DNA of 28,359 nucleotides, from positions 1 through 28,359 of the forward strand of contig CAYRIY010000037.1 of NCBI GenBank assembly GCA_964424335.1, in the 5' to 3' direction. Below are positions 15,181-22,581 of this stretch, one piece after another. The notes beneath the pieces are model-generated. The model did not search any database, had not been told where the DNA came from, and saw only the letters and a program-made list of their open reading frames with translations. How positions within the stretch are numbered: position 1 is the stretch's first letter; each line of letters begins with the position of its first letter. The translations under genes and the position numbers were made by a program. This stretch comes from CAYRIY01 sp964424335. Its GTDB lineage: Bacteria; Bacillota; Limnochordia; DTU080; RSA5.

Positions 15181-17387
15181 CGGCGATGGGCGGTGCAAGT
15201 CGGCGGGTGAAGACGCCGACGGTTTTGCAGATGGAGGCGGTGGAGTGCGGGGCGGCGGCGCTAAGCATCGTCCTTCGACACTTCGGGCGTTACGTCCCGC
15301 TCGAAGTGCTGCGCGTCGAATGTGGCGTCACACGCGACGGAAGCAAGGCGAGCAACATCGTCCGTGCGGCTCGGCGATACGGCCTCGTACCCAAGGCATT
15401 CAGGCGAGAGCCCGCAGATTTAAAGGCGATGCCGACGCCATTGATCGTGCATTGGAATTTTAACCATTTCGTCGTCGTGGAAGGATTTGCGCGCGGGAAG
15501 GTTTACTTGAACGATCCGGCGACGGGTCCCCGGTCCGTGAGTGACGAAGAGTTTGACGCTGCGTTTACCGGCGTCGTCATAAGCTTTGAAAAAGGTGAAG
15601 CATTTAAGCCGGGCGGCGAGAAGCCCGACGTCGTGCGCGCGCTTAAGGCGCGGCTCAAGGGTACAGAGTCCGCGCTCGTATACACCATACTCGTAGGTCT
15701 TGTGCTGGTCGTACCCGGCCTTGCCGTGCCGGTGTACACACAAGTGTTCATTGACGAGATCTTGCTGGCTCGGACCGGGCATTGGCTCATTCCGCTCGTG
15801 GTCGGGCTCGTGCTGACCGGCCTCGTCCAAGTAGGACTTACGTGGCTGCAGCAGCACTATCTACTCCGCCTCGAGACAAAGGTCGCCTTGGAGTCCTCCT
15901 CTCGGTACTTTTGGCATGTATTGCGCCTTCCGATTGCTTTTTTCGCGCAGCGCCACGCAGGAGAAATCGGCAACCGCGTCATGATCAACGACCGCGTGGC
16001 CAAGGCGATTTCTCGAGACTTGGTTACGTCGGCGCTCAACCTCGTCTTGATTTTCTTTTATGTGGCGTTGATGCTGCGCTACAGCGTCACGATGACCGTG
16101 ATCGGGATCGCTGTGGCCCTCCTCAACATCGTCTATTTGCGTTACACGTCGCGGGCGCAGATCGACAGTATGCAACTGCTTCTTCAAGACCAGGGAAAGT
16201 TGCTCGGAACTTCGATGTCCGGACTACAGATGATCGAAACGCTCAAGGCAGGTGGAATGGAAGACGAGTTCTTTGCCCGCTGGGCGGGAATGCAGGCCAA
16301 AGTGAGCAATGCCGAGCAAGCATTCAAGGTTTCGATGGCGACGATGGGCGGGGCGCCCCCATTTCTTCAGGCCCTAAACTATGCGGTAATCTTGGCGATC
16401 GGGGGTCTGGCTGTGATTGCAGGCGACCTATCCGTCGGGATGCTTGTGGCATTTCAGTATCTGATGGCGAGCTTGATGACGCCGGTCAACGATCTTGTGA
16501 ACAAGAGCGGCGCGTTGCAGGCGATGCAGGGCGACCTCGCCCGGCTTGACGATGTGCTCGACCACTCGCTGGACTCCGCATGGCAATCACGGGACGTGAC
16601 GGATGAGTCAAGTGGCGAGCGCCCCGAGGATGAAAGCAAGGCCCGCATCGATGCGGTAACTGGCAAGTTATCTGGAGCCGTCGAGATTTCGGGCGTCTCA
16701 TTTGGCTATGGCCCGCTTGATCCCCCGCTCATTCAAGATTTCTCACTCAAACTCGCCCCGGGCGAGCGCGTGGCGATCGTCGGAGGCTCGGGAAGCGGCA
16801 AGTCGACGATCGCCAAGCTGATTTCCGGGTTGCATCGACCTTGGTCGGGCGAGGTGCTGTTTGACGGTGTCGCTAGGGAACGTATTGATCGAACGCTACT
16901 TGCCTCGTCGCTATCGGTCATCGATCAAGACATTCACTTGCTCGAAGGGACGATCTGGGAAAACGTCACCCTTTGGGACGAGACTGTGGACGATGTCTCT
17001 GTCGCTCGAGCGATCCGCGATGCGAGCGCCGGCGAGATCGTCGCATCGCGGCCCGGCGGCTATCATTACCGCGTGCAGGAGGGCGGCCGCAACTTTAGCG
17101 GCGGCGAGCGGCAACGGCTCGAGATTGCAAGAGCGCTCGTCACAAATCCTACGATTTTGGTGATGGACGAGGCTACGAGCGCGCTCGATACAAGGACCGA
17201 GCTAAACGTGATGGAGGCCATCAAGCGGCGCGGCACGACGTGTGTGATCATCGCGCATCGCCTGAGTACGATTCGGGATTGTGACGAGATCATCGTGCTC
17301 GACAACGGCAAGGTGGCCGAGCGCGGCACGCACCACGAACTGTTGGCGCAAGGCGGCGTATACGCCAAGTTAGTGGCCGAACTTTAG
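15177..17387 (+). CDS. NHLP exporter 1: C39 peptidase / permease / ATPase
   Basis: A 736-residue bifunctional exporter that cleaves leaders after double glycine and exports the core. The N-terminal C39 peptidase has Gln18 and Cys24 in LQMEAVECGAAAL, His97 in HWNFNHFVVVEG and Asp113 in NDP, a complete catalytic set. Six membrane helices span about residues 160-440. The ATPase has Walker A GGSGSGKST at 536, signature FSGGERQR, Walker B ILVMDEATSALD and the switch IIAHRLS. The ATG at 15177 overlaps the HlyD-like stop; longer in-frame readings lie inside that gene. With the AVAGG leaders of both precursors in the window, the cleavage partner is evident. It matches the NHLM ABC1 subfamily. Confidence 0.93.
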   Translation: MTAMGGASRRVKTPTVLQMEAVECGAAALSIVLRHFGRYVPLEVLRVECGVTRDGSKASNIVRAARRYGLVPKAFRREPADLKAMPTPLIVHWNFNHFVVVEGFARGKVYLNDPATGPRSVSDEEFDAAFTGVVISFEKGEAFKPGGEKPDVVRALKARLKGTESALVYTILVGLVLVVPGLAVPVYTQVFIDEILLARTGHWLIPLVVGLVLTGLVQVGLTWLQQHYLLRLETKVALESSSRYFWHVLRLPIAFFAQRHAGEIGNRVMINDRVAKAISRDLVTSALNLVLIFFYVALMLRYSVTMTVIGIAVALLNIVYLRYTSRAQIDSMQLLLQDQGKLLGTSMSGLQMIETLKAGGMEDEFFARWAGMQAKVSNAEQAFKVSMATMGGAPPFLQALNYAVILAIGGLAVIAGDLSVGMLVAFQYLMASLMTPVNDLVNKSGALQAMQGDLARLDDVLDHSLDSAWQSRDVTDESSGERPEDESKARIDAVTGKLSGAVEISGVSFGYGPLDPPLIQDFSLKLAPGERVAIVGGSGSGKSTIAKLISGLHRPWSGEVLFDGVARERIDRTLLASSLSVIDQDIHLLEGTIWENVTLWDETVDDVSVARAIRDASAGEIVASRPGGYHYRVQEGGRNFSGGERQRLEIARALVTNPTILVMDEATSALDTRTELNVMEAIKRRGTTCVIIAHRLSTIRDCDEIIVLDNGKVAERGTHHELLAQGGVYAKLVAEL

Positions 17388-17442
17388 CGCCATTAAGTGA
17401 CTAAAGGGGGGAATCAGGCTGAATGCGGCAAGCGGCGAGCCA

Positions 17443-20166
17443 TTGACCCATCCGCTGGCAGACCAGGGCGCACACATCGTGATCGAGCGGCCAACGCCGA
17501 TCATTCTCGATCAACCGGGCGAGATCTATCTACTCCTCGATGGGAGCGTCACGATGTATGCGGCGCCGCTGCGGGACGGGCGCATCGTCGCCCGGCGGCA
17601 GTTTTTGTTTCAACTCGCGCCCGGCGCGCTCATCATTGCGCCGCCTGAGCGCACGACGTCCGGCGCCGTCGGTTGGGCGGCGGTTCCGTCCCTCGGAGCG
17701 AGGTTGGTCGCCTTGAGCGAGGCGACATTGGTGCGGTTTGCAAGAAAATGTGACGACCTCGCCGGCATTGCCCGGATGCTTCGCCCTTGGTTGAGCGGCA
17801 TGTCGGCGGCGCTCGGGGAGCGGGCGGGAGCGTTGGAAGCTGAGTTTGCGTTTGTGGGCGCGAACGAGGCGGAGCTGGCGACTTGGCTGGCGGACCCAGG
17901 CAAATGGACGGAGGATCTGCGCTCCTACCTCCGGGTGGCCAAGCGGATGGTCGAGGCGGCGTGGCAAGCCCAGGAGTCTGATGCGCTTGCCGCCATGCGA
18001 GCGAAAGCGGAAGCCGATGGCCGCATTCTCGAGCGGGCCGCGCAGGAGCTCAAGGCCGCAATCGACGAACGCCCTGCTGGGTGGGTGGGGGAAGGCGAAA
18101 ACGCGCTCCATGCGGCGGTGCGACTCATCATGGAAGCGATGAAAGTCGAAATCGCCGAAGAAGAGCGAGCAAGGGTCGCTCACATGGGCGGTCCGGACGC
18201 TGCAAAGGAGATCGGGCGCGCCTTTGGCCTCAAGACCCGTCAGACGCTTCTTGCAGGCCAATGGTGGCGCGAGGACAACGGTCCGCTTCTCGCGTTTACG
18301 AGGGTCGATGGCCGACCGGTCGCGCTTTTGCCTGACGGTCCCACTCGCTACACGCTTCACGATCCCCAGGAAGGACGGGTCGTGGCCGTCGACCGGAACG
18401 CCGCGGAGACGCTCGAAGCGCACGCGACAACGTTTTACAGGCCTTTACCCCGCAAGCGTCTCAAGCCGCTCGAACTTGTTTTGTTTGGGTTGCGCTCCGT
18501 TTCTCGGACCGATATGACTGCGGTGATCCTGCTGGGACATTTGGGCGGACTTCTTGCCATCTTGCCGCCGGTGATCACCGGCGTGCTTTTTGGAGCGATC
18601 ATCCCGGAGCAAAACTACGGCGCCCTCTTTTACATGACCGTGATCCTGACGGCGAGCGCAGTCGCTTCGCTCCTCTTTGGCGTTGCCCAGGCGGTGGCGA
18701 TGATCCGCATCGAGACTAAGATGCAAACATCGATTCAAGCTGCGGTTTGGGATCGGTTGCTCGGCCTTTCGATTCAGTTTTTCCGGCAGTATTCGGCCGG
18801 CGACCTGGCGCATCGGGCGCTCAGTGTTCACGCGATCAGCCAAATGGTGTCCGGAACTGCCCTTCGGACCGTGCTCGCGGGCAGTTTCGTCGTATTTGGG
18901 TTTGCTTTGCTCTTTTTCTACGACGTCCAACTTGCGCTCCTCGCCGGGGGCATGGCTGTTGGTTCCGTGCTCGTATTTACGTCGTTTGGTCTTGTCCAGA
19001 TCCCGCTACAGCGAGCAATGATGGACTTGGAGGGCAAGACTTTGAGCCTCGTTCTCCAAGTCATCCAGGCGATCCCGAAGTTTCGGGCCGCCGGAGGCGA
19101 AAGTAGGGCCTTTCGCCTGTGGGCGCAGCTCTTTAAGGACCTGCGCCGAGCGACCTACAGGGCAAGGCGGAGCGAAGTGTTCCTCATCCTGTTCAACACG
19201 CTCTTGCCCGTCGTCGCGACCGCGGCGCTCTTTGTCGCCGTCTTCCAGCCCGATCAAGCAGGACTGTCGGCGGGGGAGTTCATCGCGTTTTCGGCGGCCT
19301 TCGGCGGCTCGCTCACGTCGTTGATTGCCATCTCGTCCATCGCTATATCGATGACCAGGCTCGTGCCGCTCTATGAGCGGTTGAACCCGATCCTCGAAGC
19401 AGAGCCCGAGACGGACGGCGCCAAGGAAGATCCCGGGTTGCTTCGCGGCGCTGTCGAGGTGAATCAACTGTACTTTCGATACGACTCGGAAGCGCCGCCG
19501 GTGCTAAACGGCGTGTCGCTGCATGCCGCTCCGGGAGAGTTCATCGCCATCGTCGGCCCTTCAGGGAGCGGTAAGTCGACCCTGATCAAATGTTTGCTCG
19601 GTTTTGAGGCGTGGGAGTCCGGGATGATCTACTACGATGGACGTTCGCTCGAGGACATCGACGTGCGCGCCGTGCGGCGGCAGATCGGCACGGTGCTCCA
19701 AGGTGGGCGACTCATAGCCGCAGATATTTTTACCAACATTTGCGGTTCATCGACGGCGCTCACGCTTTACGACGCCTGGCAGGCCGCGGAAGGCGCGGGC
19801 ATCGCGGACGAAATTCGACGGATGCCGATGGGCATGCACACGATGATCAACGAGGGCGCTACGACGATCTCAGGTGGTCAGCGGCAGCGGTTGTTGATCG
19901 CCCGCGCCATTGTCCGCAAGCCGCCCATTGTCCTATTTGACGAAGCGACGAGCGCTTTGGACAACCAAACGCAAGAGATCGTAAGCAAAACGCTCGAGCA
20001 AATGCGCGCGACGCGCATCGTGGTGGCGCATCGCCTGAGCACCGTACGCAATGCCGATCGCATCTATGTCCTCGACAAGGGCCGCGTGGTCCAGGTCGGT
20101 CGGTTTGACGATCTGATCGAGCAAGACGGCATCTTTGCCGAGCTGGCCCGCCGTCAATTGGTGTGA
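17443..20166 (+). CDS. NHLP exporter 2: permease/ATPase with long N-terminal domain
   Basis: A 907-residue ABC protein of the NHLM ABC2 type. Residues 1-340 form a soluble region opening with a cyclic-nucleotide-binding-like beta part (ILDQPGEIYLLLDGSVTMYAAP) followed by a helical part. Six membrane helices span about 365-620. The ATPase has Walker A GPSGSGKST at 705, signature ISGGQRQR at 809 and Walker B IVLFDEATSALD at 829. It lacks the C39 peptidase, as usual for ABC2. The start is uncertain. TTG at 17443 has a poor ribosome site; AAAGGGGGG at 17403-17411 instead serves either a CTG at 17419 in frame or a 7-codon ORF (17423-17446) whose TGA overlaps the TTG. It lies 55 bases after exporter 1. 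Confidence 0.9.
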   Translation: MTHPLADQGAHIVIERPTPIILDQPGEIYLLLDGSVTMYAAPLRDGRIVARRQFLFQLAPGALIIAPPERTTSGAVGWAAVPSLGARLVALSEATLVRFARKCDDLAGIARMLRPWLSGMSAALGERAGALEAEFAFVGANEAELATWLADPGKWTEDLRSYLRVAKRMVEAAWQAQESDALAAMRAKAEADGRILERAAQELKAAIDERPAGWVGEGENALHAAVRLIMEAMKVEIAEEERARVAHMGGPDAAKEIGRAFGLKTRQTLLAGQWWREDNGPLLAFTRVDGRPVALLPDGPTRYTLHDPQEGRVVAVDRNAAETLEAHATTFYRPLPRKRLKPLELVLFGLRSVSRTDMTAVILLGHLGGLLAILPPVITGVLFGAIIPEQNYGALFYMTVILTASAVASLLFGVAQAVAMIRIETKMQTSIQAAVWDRLLGLSIQFFRQYSAGDLAHRALSVHAISQMVSGTALRTVLAGSFVVFGFALLFFYDVQLALLAGGMAVGSVLVFTSFGLVQIPLQRAMMDLEGKTLSLVLQVIQAIPKFRAAGGESRAFRLWAQLFKDLRRATYRARRSEVFLILFNTLLPVVATAALFVAVFQPDQAGLSAGEFIAFSAAFGGSLTSLIAISSIAISMTRLVPLYERLNPILEAEPETDGAKEDPGLLRGAVEVNQLYFRYDSEAPPVLNGVSLHAAPGEFIAIVGPSGSGKSTLIKCLLGFEAWESGMIYYDGRSLEDIDVRAVRRQIGTVLQGGRLIAADIFTNICGSSTALTLYDAWQAAEGAGIADEIRRMPMGMHTMINEGATTISGGQRQRLLIARAIVRKPPIVLFDEATSALDNQTQEIVSKTLEQMRATRIVVAHRLSTVRNADRIYVLDKGRVVQVGRFDDLIEQDGIFAELARRQLV

Positions 20167-20242
20167 CGAGGCACGGGCGTGTCGGTGGGTAAGTCGTCCG
20201 TATAGCAGGATTCGAATAGGCTGTGGAAATGGAGTTTCCGAC

Positions 20243-21385
20243 ATGGAAAATTGGAACCGCACTGCCTGGGCAGAGATCGATCTGTCTGCATTGAGGCGCA
20301 ACTTTGAGTTTGTGCGCGGGAAGGTCGCGCCCGGCACACTCGTTTGGCCCGTACTGAAGTGCGACGCATACGGGCACGGCGCGGTCGAGGCGGCCCGCTC
20401 TCTCGCCGATGCGGGCGCGTCGGCGATTGCGGTCGCGACGGTCGACGAAGGGGTGCGCCTGCGGGAGACAGGCCTTGAGCTTCCGATCTTGCTTCTCGAC
20501 TACATGCTCGAGGAAAGCGCAGTGGACGCGGTCGCCCACAACCTGACGCCAACAGTACATACAGCGGGAGCCCTCCTCGCGTTGGACAAGGCCGCTTGCT
20601 CGCTTGGCAAGACGGTATCGATCCACGTGCGGGTGAACACGCTCCCAGGCAGCATGGGGCTCGATCCAAAGCAACTCGGCTCGCTCATCGAGGTCCTCAC
20701 TGCCTGCAGGGCGGTGCGCGCCGAGGGCATGTTTACCCATCTGACCGCCGCATATCGGGGCGATCATGCGCTGGTCCGCATGCAGATCGGCCGCCTGCGA
20801 TCGGCGGCTCATGCCTGCAAGGAGGCGGGCGTGCCCTTCGCGCACGTTCACGCGGCGAGCAGTCCGGCAATCTTGTCCATGCCGGAGAGTTATCTGGATG
20901 CCGTGCGGCCGGGGACGATGCTGTACGGCCTTCCATCACTCGAGGACCAGGAGATGAGCCCTTTGCGTGGCGTCATGTGCCTAAAAGCCCGGATCACCCA
21001 TGTCGAAGAGCATGAGGACGGTTTCTTCGTAGGGTATGGCGGACAGGAAGCCGCAAATGGCGTCAAGCGGATTGCGACGGTTGCGCTTGGATACGGCGCA
21101 GCACGCTTTTTGTTGACGCAAAAAGGCGGTGAGGTCTTGGTCGGGGGGCGGCGCGCGCCCATATTGGGCACGGCCCGCATGGCGAGCCTGCTCGTTGATG
21201 TTTCGGGCGCTCCAAGTGCGCGTGTGGGAGATGAGGTCGTTATCTTCGGTAGGCAAGGCGACGATGAGATTACGGTCGCCGAGGCGGCTGCCCGCGCCGG
21301 AATCGATGTCGTTCAATGTGAGAGTCTTTGCATGCTCTGCGGCAGCGTGCCTCGGATTTATCACAATGGGGAGGCCGCGGCGTGA
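20243..21385 (+). CDS. Divergent alanine-racemase-family PLP protein
   Basis: A 380-residue fold-type III PLP protein. It keeps the PLP lysine (Lys39 in VLKCDAYGHG), the opposing catalytic Tyr265 (VGYGGQ), and the C-terminal CMLCGSVPRIYH block. By comparison with Geobacillus alanine racemase (recalled), the carbamylated Lys129 position is Arg130 in HVRVNT. The DTGMGR Arg is replaced by Ser137 in NTLPGSMG, and the RVCMDQ block reads TARMAS. It may therefore racemise another amino acid or have drifted in function. The ATG at 20243 has GGAG 8 bases upstream. It follows exporter 2 by 76 bases and overlaps the next gene by 4 bases (GTGA). Its placement argues against a housekeeping Alr. Confidence 0.85.
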   Translation: MENWNRTAWAEIDLSALRRNFEFVRGKVAPGTLVWPVLKCDAYGHGAVEAARSLADAGASAIAVATVDEGVRLRETGLELPILLLDYMLEESAVDAVAHNLTPTVHTAGALLALDKAACSLGKTVSIHVRVNTLPGSMGLDPKQLGSLIEVLTACRAVRAEGMFTHLTAAYRGDHALVRMQIGRLRSAAHACKEAGVPFAHVHAASSPAILSMPESYLDAVRPGTMLYGLPSLEDQEMSPLRGVMCLKARITHVEEHEDGFFVGYGGQEAANGVKRIATVALGYGAARFLLTQKGGEVLVGGRRAPILGTARMASLLVDVSGAPSARVGDEVVIFGRQGDDEITVAEAAARAGIDVVQCESLCMLCGSVPRIYHNGEAAA

Positions 21386-22581
21386 GGGCGGCAATTCGGA
21401 TCGGGCGTTTCACGGCGATTGTGGCCTGCGCATTGGTCTTACTGACGACGGCGCTTGCCATCACGACGATCGCAAGTGCCGCGTCAGATTTGCCGAGTGC
21501 TAAGCCTGACGGGGCTCGTTGGCGAGTCGGCTACGTCGAGGGAGAGCCCTTTGTCAACTTCGCCGGCAATCTATACGGCGTGCTCAAAGGGTTGGAAGAG
21601 CTGGGATGGATCGACGATCTCGCCTCCCTTCCCTACGTTTCCGGCGGGGAGGATAGCAGGGCGATGTGGGACTGGCTCGCCCAGGCGAATCCCAGTCGGC
21701 AATTGGAGTTTGTTCAAGACGCATACTGGTCGTTCGCGTCGGATCACGGTGAGCAGGCGGCTTTGGAGCGCCTGCGAGACGGAGAAGATCTCGATTTTGT
21801 GCTCGTCATGGGAACCTATGCGGGAGTGACGCTCGCAAGCGATGAGCACGACGTGCCGCTCATGGTCCTCTCAAGCAGCGATCCCGTCGGAGCGGGCATC
21901 GTCGCATCGGAGGAGGACTCAGGCCGCGAGCACGTGTGGGCCTTTGTCGACCCAGGTCGCAGCAGGCGGCAGATCCTGGTCTTTCACGACATCTTTGGCT
22001 TTGAGCGGATGGGGATGGTGCACGAAGACTCCGAGCTTGGGCGAATCTACTCCTCGGCTGAACAGGTCGAAGCGGTTGCCAGGGAGCGAGGCTTTACGAT
22101 CGATCGGGTGTTTGTTAGCGAACCGGACGGTGAAGCCGATCGCAGACGGTACTTCGATGAGCTCCTACAGGCTCACGAGGCGCTGGCCGCCCGTGTCGAC
22201 GCGATGCTGATCACTGTAGCGAGCATCGATCCGGCTTGGCTCCCGCAGCTCTTGGAGCCGTTTTACCGCGCGGGCGTGCCGGTCTTTTCGCAGCTTGGGA
22301 TCGAGGAGGTCGAGCAGGGCGCACTGATCAGCGTCGCGAGGAGTGAGTTTGTCGACATGGGGCGGTTTGCGGCCAAAGTGATGGTCGAGGCGCTAAACGG
22401 TGCGTCGCTGCGCTCGATTCCTATGGTGTACACCGAGGCGCCTCGGATCGCGGTCAACCTGCGCGCAGCGGAGCTGATCGGTTTTCAAGTGCCGTTTGAG
22501 GTATTGCTCGTCGCCGATTACGTCTACCATGAAATCCCCGGGGAGCATACCCCCGCTGATGGAGCGTGGGTGTCGCCATGA
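21382..22581 (+). CDS. PF04392-type periplasmic substrate-binding protein
   Basis: A 399-residue exported binding protein with a signal peptide (hydrophobic residues 11-30, cleavage near IASAAS) and no convincing lipobox. The mature part matches the ABC_sub_bind family: GYVEGEPF at the start, a DAMLITVAS segment in the middle, and the hallmark end AVNLRAAELIGFQVPFEVLLVADYVY. Studied relatives include aromatic amino-acid binders such as TrpX. GTG at 21382 overlaps the racemase stop and has GGGGAGG 8 bases upstream. No permease follows; instead it is coupled to the sensor-MFS gene by an ATGA overlap. It may act as an extracellular ligand sensor for that protein rather than as an importer subunit. 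Confidence 0.82.
   Translation: MRAAIRIGRFTAIVACALVLLTTALAITTIASAASDLPSAKPDGARWRVGYVEGEPFVNFAGNLYGVLKGLEELGWIDDLASLPYVSGGEDSRAMWDWLAQANPSRQLEFVQDAYWSFASDHGEQAALERLRDGEDLDFVLVMGTYAGVTLASDEHDVPLMVLSSSDPVGAGIVASEEDSGREHVWAFVDPGRSRRQILVFHDIFGFERMGMVHEDSELGRIYSSAEQVEAVARERGFTIDRVFVSEPDGEADRRRYFDELLQAHEALAARVDAMLITVASIDPAWLPQLLEPFYRAGVPVFSQLGIEEVEQGALISVARSEFVDMGRFAAKVMVEALNGASLRSIPMVYTEAPRIAVNLRAAELIGFQVPFEVLLVADYVYHEIPGEHTPADGAWVSP

Noticed and set aside
19859..20851. Minus-strand 330-codon frame spanning the end of exporter 2 and the racemase
   Set aside because: Arg/Cys-rich shadow translation; both plus-strand genes have complete motifs across the same bases.
21382..22581. Lipoprotein reading of the PF04392-type binding protein through the Cys in IVAC (residue 15)
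   Set aside because: The Cys lies at the start of the hydrophobic core, leaving too short a signal segment; cleavage near IASAAS is more plausible.
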